A stretch of DNA of 64,000 bases from Actinomycetota bacterium (GTDB lineage Bacteria > Actinomycetota > Actinomycetes > Actinomycetales > Dermatophilaceae): positions 1 through 64,000 of the forward strand of contig JAIUOP010000006.1 in NCBI GenBank assembly GCA_020161815.1, read 5' to 3'. The position numbers and the translations under genes were made by a program. The notes under the pieces were generated by a model, which searched no databases, was not told the DNA's origin, and saw nothing but the letters and a program-made list of their open reading frames with translations. How positions within the stretch are numbered: the first letter of the stretch is position 1; the number at the start of each line of letters is the position of its first letter. Positions 9,148 through 17,772 of the stretch are shown here, piece by piece.

Positions 9148-10112
9148 GACGCGAGGGCCGCCCGCGCGAGGTCGGCGGCGCCGATGACGCCGGCGTCGTT
9201 GCCGAGCGCCGCGGCCACGATGTTGGCCTCGGGTCGGTAGCCGCGGCCGGTGAGCTGTCGGCGGAAGGCCTCCCGGGCCGGGTCGAGCAGCAGGTCGCCG
9301 GCCGCACTCACGCCGCCACCGATGACGAAGGTGCCGGGGTCGAGCGCGGCGGCGAGGTTGGCGATTCCGATCCCGAGCCAGCGCCCGACCTCACTGATCA
9401 GCTCGATGGCGAGCCGGTCTCCGCGCTGGGCGGCCTCGGTGACCGCCGGGCCGGTCAGCGTCTCGGCGCTGCCACAGACCTGCGCGAACAGGTCGGTGAT
9501 GACCGGCGACCCCGCCGACATCAGGGCGCGGGCCTCGCGCACGATGGCATTGCCCGAGGCGTACTGCTCCCAGCAGCCCCGGTTGCCGCACTGGCAGCGG
9601 ATTCCGTCCGGCACGACCTGCATGTGCCCGAACTCCCCGGCGATGCCGTGCCGCCCGCGGACCACCTGGCCGCCGAGGACGATGCCGCCCCCGATGCCGG
9701 TCCCGAGGTTGACCATCACGAGGTGGCTCTCCCCCCGCCCGGCGCCGAAGCGGTACTCCGCCCAGATCGAGGCATTGGCGTCGTTGTCGACGACGAGCGG
9801 CAGGCCGAGCCGGTCCCCCAGCTGGTCCCGCAGCGGCTCGTTGCGCCACGAGAGGTGGGGAGCGAAGACGACGGTGGCACGGTCCTCGGCGACGAAGCCC
9901 GCCGCTCCGATCCCGACGGCGGCGACCTCGGGGTGCAGGCCACGCAGCTCCTCGACGACCGAGGCGATGGTGTCCTCGACCACCCGCGGGCTCCTGGAGC
10001 GGTGCGGGGTGTCACGCCGGGCCCGGGCGAGGACCGTGCCCGATCCGTCGACGACTCCGCCGGCGACCTTGGTCCCGCCGATGTCGATGCCGAGGGTGAG
10101 CGGCTCGGTCAC
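9144..10112 (-). CDS. glk: ROK-family glucokinase
   Basis: A 322-aa cytoplasmic sugar kinase of the ROK family, most like actinobacterial glucokinases such as Streptomyces GlkA (317 aa). Visible features are the phosphate-binding N-terminus LGIDIGGTKVAGG, the sugar-contacting AGEFGHMQV (ExGH), the zinc-binding CQCGNRGCWEQYASG and a GTGIGGG loop. It phosphorylates glucose to glucose-6-phosphate. The start overlaps by 4 bp the stop of the upstream Cys-pair protein (10109-10112). In Streptomyces GlkA also acts in carbon catabolite repression; whether this copy does is unknown. Confidence 0.9.
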   Translation of the reverse strand: MTEPLTLGIDIGGTKVAGGVVDGSGTVLARARRDTPHRSRSPRVVEDTIASVVEELRGLHPEVAAVGIGAAGFVAEDRATVVFAPHLSWRNEPLRDQLGDRLGLPLVVDNDANASIWAEYRFGAGRGESHLVMVNLGTGIGGGIVLGGQVVRGRHGIAGEFGHMQVVPDGIRCQCGNRGCWEQYASGNAIVREARALMSAGSPVITDLFAQVCGSAETLTGPAVTEAAQRGDRLAIELISEVGRWLGIGIANLAAALDPGTFVIGGGVSAAGDLLLDPAREAFRRQLTGRGYRPEANIVAAALGNDAGVIGAADLARAALAS

Positions 10113-10654
10113 AGTGCACCTCCGGAGGCGATGGTCTGGGTCGTCGCTTCGAGCGTGGCATCGGTGTGGCCGTCGGGGCCCCCGTGTGGGTGGTAGCTCG
10201 CGGGCCGGCGCACGACGGGGACCTCCTCGACCACGGTGCGCGGGCGCCGGGGCCGGGCTCCACCGGAGGGTCGTTCGTGGGCGTGACCGGCGCGGTCGGC
10301 GTCCTCGGGGCCAGGGTCGGCGTGCGCATCAGCGCCGCGCCGCACGGCCAGGTCGGCCAGGGTGCTGGCCGCGAGGGTCGCGACATCGGCCAGGGACCGG
10401 AGCGTGTCCGGGCTCAGCTCGCGCACCAGGGTGATGCCGCGACACACCGGACACCAGGTGCACGACTGGGCACTGCCCATCGGCACGTGCTGGTGGTCCG
10501 AGGCGACCCCCGAGGGCTCAGTGCCGGGCGCGCCACCGGCTGCGCTGCCGTCGGCGCCGCCCAGGGCCTGCAGCAGGCGCGCGGTCTCCTCGGCCACCGA
10601 CCCGAGAGCGGCGTCCCAGTCCCGGGCAGCGCTGCCGTGCTCGTCATCGGCCAC
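10109..10654 (-). CDS. Hypothetical protein upstream of glucokinase, possible SCO2127-like
   Basis: A 181-aa protein with a conserved-looking core SCTWCPVCRGI (two Cys pairs in CxxCxxC spacing), followed by a helical segment LRSLADVATLAASTLADLAV and a long disordered, charged tail. GTG start at complement 10652-10654 overlaps the end of the ArsA-like ATPase gene by 11 bp, and its stop overlaps glk by 4 bp, so all are in one operon. In Streptomyces coelicolor a protein of about this size (SCO2127) sits directly upstream of glkA and affects glucokinase expression; I suspect a relative but cannot align it here. The Cys cluster could bind zinc. Confidence 0.68.
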   Translation of the reverse strand: MADDEHGSAARDWDAALGSVAEETARLLQALGGADGSAAGGAPGTEPSGVASDHQHVPMGSAQSCTWCPVCRGITLVRELSPDTLRSLADVATLAASTLADLAVRRGADAHADPGPEDADRAGHAHERPSGGARPRRPRTVVEEVPVVRRPASYHPHGGPDGHTDATLEATTQTIASGGAL

Positions 10655-11927
10655 GCGGCCACACCTCCTCGTTCCGCACGAAGCGTACGGTCAACTGGCC
10701 CTCACCGACCGATGCGGTCCCCACAGCGCACCGTCGGAGGGTGGAGGGCAGGGTCAGGATGCGCCGCTCGGGACCGGCGTGCACGACGAGGTCGTCGCCG
10801 CGGCGCTGGACCCGCACCTCCTCGGCGTCGGCGAGGCCGATTGGCGCGTGGAGCACGAAGTCCTCCCCCTCGGCCACCACCTCGACGCGAGGGGGGCGCA
10901 CGTCCTCGGTGAGTGCCCGGGGCGTCCCGCCCAGCACGGTGCGGCGCCCCGCGAGCGCCGCGAGGGCGGGGACACCGATCGGCTCGCCCGCGAGGTGGGG
11001 GCTCGCGGTCACCGGTATGCCGTCGAAGGACTCCTCGATGAGCCGGAGGCCCTCGGCCTGCGAGCGGTTCCACGCGGCCCGCCAGCTGTCCTCCCCCGGG
11101 GGCAGGACCCGGTTGACGATGACCTCGTCGACGGCATACCCGTGGAGGGCGAAGGCCGACCGGAGCCGTCGCGCCTCGGCGATGACGACGCGTTCCGGGG
11201 TGAGCACGATCCGCACGCTGGCGCGCGGTCCGGTGAGCAGGTCCCGGCACCGCCCCATGAGGCGTCGCCAGGTGGACACGACGGCGAACACCTCGGGCCC
11301 GGGCAAGGGCAGCCCGGTCGCGGCGGCTGCCGCCGGGCGCAAGGTGGTGAGCAGGCGTCGTTGCGAGGGCAGCAGCCGGTCGAGGTGCCAGCCGATGATC
11401 TCGGGCAGGGCGAGCAGGCGAAGGGTCTCGGCCGTGGGGGCGCAGTCGACGACGATGAGGTCCCACTGGCCGCTGTCGGCGGCGAGCGCCAGGGCCAGCA
11501 AGGCCGGGATCTCATCGGCCCCGGGAAGGGTGAGGACCTCGTCGGCGACGAAGGGGTCGACGTCCAGGCCCTCGAGGAGCCCGAGGAGGTGGTCGCGCAC
11601 GAGGGCCCAGTTGGCCTCGACGTCGGTGTGGCGGTCGACGGCGAGGGCGGCGAGGACACCCGGCGATTCGGTGGTCGGCTCCCGACCGGCGTCATCCGCC
11701 TCCTCCGCACGGCCGAGCAGGTCGACCCGGTGGCTGGCACGCCAGCTCGTCGCCGACCGGAGGTCGACGTCGAGGACGTCCCCGAGGGAGTGTGCCGGAT
11801 CGGTGGAGACGATGAGCACGCGGGCGCCCGCCGCGGCCTCCGCGACCGCGATCGAGGCCGCCGTCGTCGTCTTGCCCACTCCCCCCTTGCCGGTGACGAG
11901 CAGGAGGCGAGGAGCGCGCGCGCTCAC
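10644..11927 (-). CDS. ArsA-like (GET3/TRC40-type) ATPase
   Basis: A 427-aa P-loop ATPase of the anion-transporting ArsA/GET3 group. The deviant Walker A reads TGKGGVGKTTTAAS, switch I STDPAHSLGDVLD, and the A-type motif IVVDCAPTAETLRLL. A C-terminal extension of about 80 residues (from about VRPPRVEVVAEGED) looks like the small alpha-crystallin-like beta domain found in actinobacterial members. The M. tuberculosis counterpart at this position is Rv2184c. The substrate is unknown; there is no arsenite context. GTG at complement 11925-11927 overlaps the SRPBCC stop by 4 bp, so the two are coupled. Confidence 0.86.
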   Translation of the reverse strand: MSARAPRLLLVTGKGGVGKTTTAASIAVAEAAAGARVLIVSTDPAHSLGDVLDVDLRSATSWRASHRVDLLGRAEEADDAGREPTTESPGVLAALAVDRHTDVEANWALVRDHLLGLLEGLDVDPFVADEVLTLPGADEIPALLALALAADSGQWDLIVVDCAPTAETLRLLALPEIIGWHLDRLLPSQRRLLTTLRPAAAAATGLPLPGPEVFAVVSTWRRLMGRCRDLLTGPRASVRIVLTPERVVIAEARRLRSAFALHGYAVDEVIVNRVLPPGEDSWRAAWNRSQAEGLRLIEESFDGIPVTASPHLAGEPIGVPALAALAGRRTVLGGTPRALTEDVRPPRVEVVAEGEDFVLHAPIGLADAEEVRVQRRGDDLVVHAGPERRILTLPSTLRRCAVGTASVGEGQLTVRFVRNEEVWPRGR

Positions 11928-12379
11928 GCGGAGAGGGACTCGGCGCGCTTCTTGAGCTCCTTGAGCGCCGTGTCGATGATGACCTTTTCCGCCTTGCGCT
12001 TGAGCATCCCGATCATCGGGATCCGGACGCCGACCTCGAGGTCGTAGACCACCTTGGTGCCCTTGTCGAGGGCGCTCAGGGCGTAGGTGCCGTTGAGGGC
12101 GGTGAGGACACCGGCCCGGACCAGGCTCCACGAGACCTCGCCGGTGCCATCGGCCTCGATGCCGTCCCAGTCGTACTTGAGGACGTAGGTGTCCTTGATC
12201 GCGCCCGCATCGAGGACGTACTCGACCTGGTCGGCCCACCCGTCCCCGTCCTCGGTGAGGACGGTGGCCTCCTTCACCTGCCCGGCCCACTCGGGGTAGG
12301 CCTCGAAGTCGGCGATGATGTCGAGCACCACACCGGGGTCGGCGGCGATCTCGATCGAGGAGCGGGTGCTGTCGGCCAT
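11924..12379 (-). CDS. SRPBCC (START-like) protein, Rv2185c-type
   Basis: A 151-aa helix-grip fold protein: IEIAADPGVVLDIIADFEAYPEWAG is the classical N-terminal stretch of SRPBCC/polyketide-cyclase-like proteins that hold hydrophobic ligands. The M. tuberculosis orthologue by synteny is Rv2185c (144 aa). The role is unknown; coupling to the ArsA-like ATPase suggests they act together. The ATG (complement 12377-12379) is 8 nt after a -10-like TAGCCT (complement 12388-12393), which overlaps the stop codon of the upstream metallopeptidase gene, so a leaderless internal promoter is likely. Confidence 0.87.
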   Translation of the reverse strand: MADSTRSSIEIAADPGVVLDIIADFEAYPEWAGQVKEATVLTEDGDGWADQVEYVLDAGAIKDTYVLKYDWDGIEADGTGEVSWSLVRAGVLTALNGTYALSALDKGTKVVYDLEVGVRIPMIGMLKRKAEKVIIDTALKELKKRAESLSA

Positions 12380-12390
12380 GAGGCCCAAGG

Positions 12391-13656
12391 CTATCCCGGC
12401 GCGGAGCCTGCCGCGGCCAAGGCGAGGAGCCGCCGCTGCCAGGCCGACGTGAGTTCCGGCACGCTCGTGCCGAGGACCTCCTCGACCGCGCGGGCCCCGG
12501 CGGCCTCGACGTCCGGCGCGGCAGCGGTCGTCGTGGCGCGCTCGATGAGCTGCCGCACGGCGTCGGCGCCGTAGGTCTCCTCGAGGAGGGAGACGAGGAC
12601 CCAGCTGCGTTGGTAGCTCAGGTCGAGGCGCGCGGTGCGGCCATCGAAGTCGACGGCCGTCGGCAGGTGCGCCGGCGCGCCGTTGGCGCGGACGTCGGCC
12701 AGGGCCGCGGCCGCGATGCGCTCGGGGGGCAGTCCGGTCGGTGCGTAGGCCACGGTGTCGGCGAAACCTTCGACCAGCCACGCCGGCGCCGACCCGGTCA
12801 GGGCGGAGCGGAGCAGCACGTGGACGGCCTCGTGGACGAGGACGAAGCGGCGCCCCTCGTCGCTGAGGCGGTCGAGGCCCTGCGGGTTGAGCACGACGCG
12901 GTCCGCCGTGGCGCGCCCGTCGGGGCCGACCGGCCCCTCGGTCACGGCGGCCACTTGGTCCAAGCGGTCCACGGAGCGGTCCAGGAGGGCAGCAGCCTCG
13001 GCGGTCGACGACGCCACGATGACGACGAGAGGGGCCGGGAACGGGCTCGTGGGCCACGCCCGGGCGGCGGCCTCGACCGCAGCGTCGGCCTGGTGGGCGT
13101 ACCAGGTCGCGGTGTCGGCATCGATCGCGCCGACGACGACCGCGTGCTGGCCACGTGTGGCTCGGGCTCCCGCGGACCACCAGGGTGCGCTCAGGGTCGG
13201 AGTCGCCCGGTGCCCGGCGATCCGCCATCCGGAGGCGCGGCGGACGAGGGTGAAGTGCTCCTCGGTCCGGGTGTCGGCGCGCTCACCGGTCAGCCGGCTC
13301 ACGCACGTCACCGTGACGCCGAGGTCTGCACCACCCCCGGTCGGTCGGACGTCGGCATAGTCGAAGCGGGCCCAGGGCAGCGCCGAGAGCAGGGCGAACT
13401 CCGCCACCAGGGCGGAGGTGGTCGCCTGCAGGTCCTCGAGCGTCGCGCGCCACGCCTGCTCGTCGCGGTCACGGACGGCGTGGGCCCGCGCATCGAGCAG
13501 GCTGCGGACCGCAGCCAAGGAGGCCGGCGACAGGGTGGTGTGCGACAGGGAGGCGTCCGCGGGGCGAGCGGCGCAGCCGGCGAGCAGGCCCGCGCACGCC
13601 GTGGCGACCACCGCCACGAGCGCGACCAGGACCGGGCCTCGCCTCGACCGGGTCAT
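12391..13656 (-). CDS. Lipoprotein gluzincin-type metallopeptidase
   Basis: A 421-aa secreted lipoprotein. The signal peptide ends in the lipobox LLAGC (Cys about 28). The C-terminal half has the zinc motif HEAVH inside RRFVLVHEAVHVLLRS, and a downstream Glu in WLVEGFADTVAY, the arrangement of peptidase-MA/gluzincins. The N-terminal part is an alpha/beta region of unknown function. It likely acts on the outer face of the membrane. It overlaps by 4 bp the stop of the small Cys-rich gene, so it shares that gene's DNA-damage-type promoter (complement 13951-13973). Confidence 0.83.
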   Translation of the reverse strand: MTRSRRGPVLVALVAVVATACAGLLAGCAARPADASLSHTTLSPASLAAVRSLLDARAHAVRDRDEQAWRATLEDLQATTSALVAEFALLSALPWARFDYADVRPTGGGADLGVTVTCVSRLTGERADTRTEEHFTLVRRASGWRIAGHRATPTLSAPWWSAGARATRGQHAVVVGAIDADTATWYAHQADAAVEAAARAWPTSPFPAPLVVIVASSTAEAAALLDRSVDRLDQVAAVTEGPVGPDGRATADRVVLNPQGLDRLSDEGRRFVLVHEAVHVLLRSALTGSAPAWLVEGFADTVAYAPTGLPPERIAAAALADVRANGAPAHLPTAVDFDGRTARLDLSYQRSWVLVSLLEETYGADAVRQLIERATTTAAAPDVEAAGARAVEEVLGTSVPELTSAWQRRLLALAAAGSAPG

Positions 13657-13919
13657 CCGACGGCGAGCTGCCCGGGACCTCGCCGGCGGGCCCGTGCCGT
13701 GGCCACCTCGGACGGCGTGACGAGGCCGGCGTGGGCCAGCACCTCGAGGGCACGGACCTCGTCCCGGTCGAGGGGAAGGTCCTCGGGCCCGGCCCGGTGG
13801 GGCGGCTCGAGCGCGAGCAGCGCGGTGACCATGCAGTCGGCGCAGGCGTGCTCCCGCACCGGGCAGGTCGCGCAGGCGATGGTCAGGCTCGGACCGAGCA
13901 GCGGGTGACGGGAAGCCAT
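13653..13919 (-). CDS. Small Cys-rich hypothetical protein
   Basis: An 88-aa protein with a metal-site-like cluster ACATCPVREHACADC (CxxC-x6-CxxC), likely to hold zinc or an Fe-S cluster, followed by a short acidic helical region with DRDEVRALEVLAHAGLVTPSE, which could be a small winged helix. The ATG at complement 13917-13919 has GGGGTG about 7 nt upstream; a GTG nine bases earlier is an alternative. It heads a two-gene leftward operon with the lipoprotein metallopeptidase and lies under the left member of a divergent pair of RecA-NDp-type promoters. No function recognised. Confidence 0.7.
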   Translation of the reverse strand: MASRHPLLGPSLTIACATCPVREHACADCMVTALLALEPPHRAGPEDLPLDRDEVRALEVLAHAGLVTPSEVATARARRRGPGQLAVG

Positions 13920-13950
13920 GATGCTCACCCCTTTCGTTCGTGATGGAACC

Positions 13951-13973
13951 ACGCTAGGAGGCAGGTCTGACAA
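13951..13973 (-). promoter_or_regulatory. PafBC/RecA-NDp-type DNA-damage promoter (leftward)
   Basis: Read on the minus strand the element is TTGTCAGA, nine bases, then the -10 box TAGCGT. TTGTCAG and TAG are 10 nt apart, exactly as in the mycobacterial LexA-independent RecA-NDp promoter recognised with PafBC. The transcription start would fall near 13944, giving a leader of about 25 nt for the Cys-rich small protein gene. Confidence 0.7.
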
Positions 13974-14080
13974 CCCGTCCCGGGGTGCGGGCCGAGCAGC
14001 GGACGGACGCTCGACGAGCGGCCGATGAGCAGCCGACGAACGGCCACTGGGCGGCCGACGAGCGGCGTGGCGGCCGGGGA

Positions 14081-14103
14081 GTGTCAGACCTGCCCTCTAG
14101 CGT
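14081..14103 (+). promoter_or_regulatory. PafBC/RecA-NDp-type DNA-damage promoter (rightward)
   Basis: Near-copy of the leftward element: GTGTCAGA, nine bases, TAGCGT. The stretch TGTCAGACCTGCC is identical in the two. The spacing matches the RecA-NDp consensus with one mismatch (G for T at the first base). The -10 box at 14098-14103 predicts initiation at about 14109-14111, that is at or next to the ATG of the exonuclease/GIY-YIG gene. Confidence 0.7.
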
Positions 14104-14110
14104 CCCGGGC

Positions 14111-15832
14111 ATGAAGATGGTCCAGGGCACGCTCGACGACCTGGGCACCCCCCTGCACGAGGTGACCTTCGTCGTGGTGGACCTCGAGACCACCGGCGGC
14201 AGCCCCACCGAGTGCGGCATCACCGAGATCGGTGCGGTCAAGGTGCGTGGCGGCGAGGTGCTCGGCGAGTTCCAGACCCTCGTCAACCCGGGCGAGTCCA
14301 TCCCTGCCTTCATCTCGGTCCTGACCGGCATCACCGACACGATGGTGGCAGGCGCGCCCCGCATCGAGGTCGCGATCCCGGCCTTCCTCGACTTCGCGGC
14401 CGGCACGGTCCTCGTCGCCCACAATGCCGGCTTCGACATCTCCTTCCTCAAGGAGGCGAGCGCCCGGGTCGGTCGGCCCTGGCCCGGTTTCCCCGTGCTC
14501 GACACCGTCCACCTGGCCCGGCAGCTGGTCACGCGTGACGAGTCCCCCAACCACCGGCTCTCCTCCCTGGCCCGCGTGTTCCGCGCCACGACCACCCCGG
14601 ACCACCGCGCCCTCCACGACGCGCGCGCCACCGTCGACGTCCTCCACGGCCTCATCGCGCGCGTCGGTGCGCAGGGCGTCCACAGCCTGGAGGAGCTCAA
14701 GGCCTACTCCTCCCGGGTGCCGGCCACGACCCGGCGCAAGCGCCACCTGGCCGACGGGTTGCCGGACGCCCCCGGTGTCTACGTCTTCAAGGACGGCCGC
14801 GGGCGCGCCCTCTACGTCGGGACCTCGGTGTCGATCCGCACCCGGGTCCGGTCCTACTTCACCGCCTCCGAGGGGCGGCGCCGGATGGCGGAGATGGTCA
14901 GGATCGCCGAGTCGGTGACCCCGATCGTGTGTGCCACCGCCCTGGAGGCCGAGGTGCGCGAGCTTCGCCTCATCGCCGAGCTCAAGCCGCCCTACAACCG
15001 CCGCTCCCGCCACCCGGAGAAGGCGGTCTGGGTCAAGCTCACCGTCGAGGCCTTCCCGCGCCTGTCGATCGTGCGCCAGGTGGCTCCCGACGGGGCGCAC
15101 TACGTCGGCCCCTTCTCCTCGCGAGGACGCGCCGAGGAGGCCATCGCGGCCGTCCACGAGGTCATCCCGCTCCGGCAGTGCACCGAGCGGCTCTCCCCTC
15201 GGCGAGCCCGACCCGCGTGCGCGCTGGCCGAGCTCGGCCGGTGTGGCGCACCCTGCGCCGGTCACCAGACGCCGGAGGAGTATGCCGTCCTCACGGCCTC
15301 CGCCGTCGCCCTGATCTCCGGCGACGGGCGGGCCGGCATGGCCGCACTCCGCGAGCGGATGTCGGTCCTCAGCGACCGGGAGCGCTTCGAGGATGCCCGG
15401 GCCGTGCGCGACCGGATGCTCACGCTGGTGCGCGGCGCCTCGCGAGCCCAGCGCCTGGCTCCCCTCTCCCGCATCCCCGAGCTGGTGGCCGCCCGCCGGC
15501 ACCTCACGGCCGGTGGCTGGGAGCTGATCTGCGTGCGCCACGGGCGCCTGGCCGGGAGCACGCGTTCCCCCCGCGGCGCCGACCCGATGCCGCACGTGGA
15601 CGCCCTGCGCGCCAGCGCGGAGGTGGTCCCCGCTCCGCTCCCCCCGGCCCCGGCCGCGCACCCCGAGGAGACCGAGCTGGTCCTGCGCTGGCTCGAGACC
15701 CCGGGCGTGCGGATCGTCGACGTCGACGGGGAGTGGACCTGCCCGGTCGGCGGAGCCAGCGCCGCGCGCGAGGAGCTCGAACCCCTGGAGGTCTCCCGTG
15801 CGCGCACGCCGGGGTTCGCGGCCACGGGCTGA
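14111..15832 (+). CDS. DEDDh exonuclease / UvrC-like GIY-YIG fusion nuclease
   Basis: A 573-aa fusion protein, counterpart of M. tuberculosis Rv2191. Residues about 10-190 form a DnaQ-type 3'-5' exonuclease: FVVVDLETTGG (motif I), VAHNAGFDISFL (II) and HRALHDARATVDVL (III, His-x5-Asp). Residues about 215-300 are a GIY-YIG endonuclease as in UvrC N-termini (GVYVFKDGRGRALYVGTS). A UvrC-like middle region with CTERLSPRR and conserved Cys residues follows. The C-terminal UvrC catalytic and HhH domains are missing. ATG 14111 is chosen because the RecA-NDp -10 box ends 7 nt before it. Likely a DNA-damage-induced repair nuclease. Confidence 0.9.
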   Translation: MKMVQGTLDDLGTPLHEVTFVVVDLETTGGSPTECGITEIGAVKVRGGEVLGEFQTLVNPGESIPAFISVLTGITDTMVAGAPRIEVAIPAFLDFAAGTVLVAHNAGFDISFLKEASARVGRPWPGFPVLDTVHLARQLVTRDESPNHRLSSLARVFRATTTPDHRALHDARATVDVLHGLIARVGAQGVHSLEELKAYSSRVPATTRRKRHLADGLPDAPGVYVFKDGRGRALYVGTSVSIRTRVRSYFTASEGRRRMAEMVRIAESVTPIVCATALEAEVRELRLIAELKPPYNRRSRHPEKAVWVKLTVEAFPRLSIVRQVAPDGAHYVGPFSSRGRAEEAIAAVHEVIPLRQCTERLSPRRARPACALAELGRCGAPCAGHQTPEEYAVLTASAVALISGDGRAGMAALRERMSVLSDRERFEDARAVRDRMLTLVRGASRAQRLAPLSRIPELVAARRHLTAGGWELICVRHGRLAGSTRSPRGADPMPHVDALRASAEVVPAPLPPAPAAHPEETELVLRWLETPGVRIVDVDGEWTCPVGGASAAREELEPLEVSRARTPGFAATG

Positions 15833-15855
15833 GCCGGCCAACTAGGCTGGCCGTC

Positions 15856-16134
15856 GTGATCACCGCCATCGTCCTCATCACCGCCGACGTCGACCGGATC
15901 CCCGAGGTCGCGCAGGAGATCGCCGACCTCGACGGCGTGACCGAGGTCTACTCGGTCGCCGGTGACGCCGACCTCATCGCGATGGTGCGGGTGCGTGCCC
16001 ACGAGGAGCTGGCCGACGTCATCGCCGACCGCCTCAACAAGGTCGCGGGCGTGACCGGCACGGCGACCCACATCGCCTTCCGCACCTACAGCCGCCACGA
16101 CCTCGAGACCGCGTTCAGCCTCGGCCTGGGCTAG
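15856..16134 (+). CDS. Stand-alone Lrp/AsnC ligand-binding (RAM) domain protein
   Basis: A 92-aa protein consisting only of the alpha/beta RAM (Lrp/AsnC effector) domain: AIVLITADVDRIPEVAQEI, then GVTEVYSVAGDADLIAMVRV and a C-terminal TATHIAFRTYSRHDL. It has no helix-turn-helix, so it cannot bind DNA as Lrp does; such proteins oligomerise and may bind amino acids. The GTG start is 7 nt after TAGGCT (15843-15848), so a leaderless transcript within the end of the nuclease gene region is likely. It converges on trpD with a 20-bp gap. Confidence 0.88.
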   Translation: MITAIVLITADVDRIPEVAQEIADLDGVTEVYSVAGDADLIAMVRVRAHEELADVIADRLNKVAGVTGTATHIAFRTYSRHDLETAFSLGLG

Positions 16135-16154
16135 TCAGGGCGCAGCGGCGCGCC

Positions 16155-17228
16155 TCAGGCCGGGGTCCGCGCCGCCGAGATGGCGATCCACCGGTCCAGC
16201 GCCGCCGCCGCGAGCCCTGAGTCGATGACCTCGGCGGCACGCCGGATCCCCTCGCGCACGGCCGCGGCGAGCGAGTCGTCGTCGACGACCTCGGATCGGG
16301 CAGCCAGGGCCAGGGCGGCGCCGGCGTTCATGAGGACCGCGTCCCGCACCGGGCCGCGTGCTCCACCGAGCACGTCCCGGGCCACGTCGGCGTTGTGGGC
16401 GGCGTCACCGCCCCGGAGGGCGGCCAGGGGGGCACGCTCGAGGCCCACGGCCTCGGGGGTGATCACGTGGGCACGCACGGCACCGTCGCGGACCCACCAG
16501 ACGTCCGAGGCGTCCGAGAGGGTCAGCTCGTCGAGGCCGTCCCGGCCGCGGAAGACCACCGCGTCGCGCTCCCGGGCCGCGAAGACGCCGGCGATGAGCG
16601 GGGCGAGCCGGGGATCGGCGACGCCGACCGCGGCATACACGGGTTGGCCGGGGTTGGTCAGCGGGCCCAGCATGTTGAAGGCGGTGCCCACGCCGAGCTC
16701 ACGGCGGGCCACGGCGGCGTGCCGCATCGCGGGGTGGAAGGCCTGGGCGAAGCAGAAGGTGATGCCGGCCTCCGCGGCCACCTCGGCGACGGCCGAGGGT
16801 GTCAGGGACAGCGACACGCCCAACGCCTCGAGGACGTCGGCTGAGCCGGAGGCCGAGGAGGCGGCCCGGTTGCCGTGCTTGACCAGGGTCAGGCCGGCGC
16901 CGGCGAGGACGATCCCCGACATGGTCGAGATGTTGACCGAGTTGTGCCGGTCGCCGCCGGTGCCGACGATGTCGATCGTCTCGCCGGCGACCTCGATCCG
17001 CAGGGCGTGGTCCAGCATGACGTCGGCGAGCCCGTGGAGCTCCTCCACCGTCTCGCCCTTGGCCCTGAGGGCGACGAGGAAGCCCGCCACCTGGACCGGG
17101 GTGGCCTCCCCACCCATGATCTCGGCCATGGCCCAGGCGGCCTCGTCCTGGGTGAGGTCGCGTCCGGCGAGCAGACGGGTGAGCAGCTCCGGCCACGTCG
17201 TGGACGGAGAGGCTGCGGGGGTCGTCAC
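16155..17228 (-). CDS. trpD: Anthranilate phosphoribosyltransferase
   Basis: A 357-aa cytoplasmic enzyme that joins anthranilate to PRPP in tryptophan synthesis. Family motifs are the PRPP loop [39 protein letters not shown], and [13 protein letters not shown]. The start GTG (complement 17226-17228) overlaps the stop of the receiver-like gene by 4 bp, so it is co-translated. As in M. tuberculosis (Rv2192c) it stands apart from other trp genes and next to ctaE. Confidence 0.95.
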   Translation of the reverse strand: MTTPAASPSTTWPELLTRLLAGRDLTQDEAAWAMAEIMGGEATPVQVAGFLVALRAKGETVEELHGLADVMLDHALRIEVAGETIDIVGTGGDRHNSVNISTMSGIVLAGAGLTLVKHGNRAASSASGSADVLEALGVSLSLTPSAVAEVAAEAGITFCFAQAFHPAMRHAAVARRELGVGTAFNMLGPLTNPGQPVYAAVGVADPRLAPLIAGVFAARERDAVVFRGRDGLDELTLSDASDVWWVRDGAVRAHVITPEAVGLERAPLAALRGGDAAHNADVARDVLGGARGPVRDAVLMNAGAALALAARSEVVDDDSLAAAVREGIRRAAEVIDSGLAAAALDRWIAISAARTPA

Positions 17229-17686
17229 CGGTCGCGTGAGGCGCGAGCCAGTCGCGCGATGGCGTCGGCCACGGCGATCGGGTCCAGCGGGTGCGGCACG
17301 GCCTCGTCGGCGAGGGACCAGCCGGCGAGCCAGCCGTCCTGGGGGCGCCCGGTGAGGACGAGCACCGGCGGGCAGTCGAAGACCTCGTTCTTGAGCTGGC
17401 GGCAGAGCCCGAGCCCACCGACCGGCGTGGCCTCGCCGTCGAGCACGACGAGGTCGTACCCGCCGCCATCCAGCGCCTCGAGGACGGCCGGGGCGGTGGC
17501 GCACTCGTGCCACTGGGTCACCTCCACGTCCCGGGCCGGACGCCGACCGGCCGCAGCGCGCACGCTGTCGCGGGTCGTGACGTCGTCGCTGTAGAGCAGC
17601 ACCGACACCTGGGCCAGGTCCGAGGCACCGGTCCGGGGGTGAACGGGGGCCTCGAGAGCGGCCGAGGGCGTGGTCGAGGAGGTCAT
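17225..17686 (-). CDS. Atypical response-regulator receiver-like protein
   Basis: A 153-aa single-domain protein with a CheY-like layout after a 28-residue disordered N-terminus: [10 protein letters not shown] (acidic pair), [15 protein letters not shown] (phospho-acceptor-type Asp) and [11 protein letters not shown] (Thr switch). The conserved lysine after the switch strand is missing: the expected K-P is replaced by HPLDP. No output domain follows. It may be a phosphorylation-independent pseudo-receiver. It is coupled to trpD by a 4-bp overlap and divergent from ctaE. Confidence 0.8.
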   Translation of the reverse strand: MTSSTTPSAALEAPVHPRTGASDLAQVSVLLYSDDVTTRDSVRAAAGRRPARDVEVTQWHECATAPAVLEALDGGGYDLVVLDGEATPVGGLGLCRQLKNEVFDCPPVLVLTGRPQDGWLAGWSLADEAVPHPLDPIAVADAIARLARASRDR

Positions 17687-17772
17687 GGCGGAATCCTACT
17701 CACCCCCGATTTCGGCATTCGTCGACCCCAACCGGGGGGTCGGGGCAGCGGAGCCGTCCGATTACCGACATA

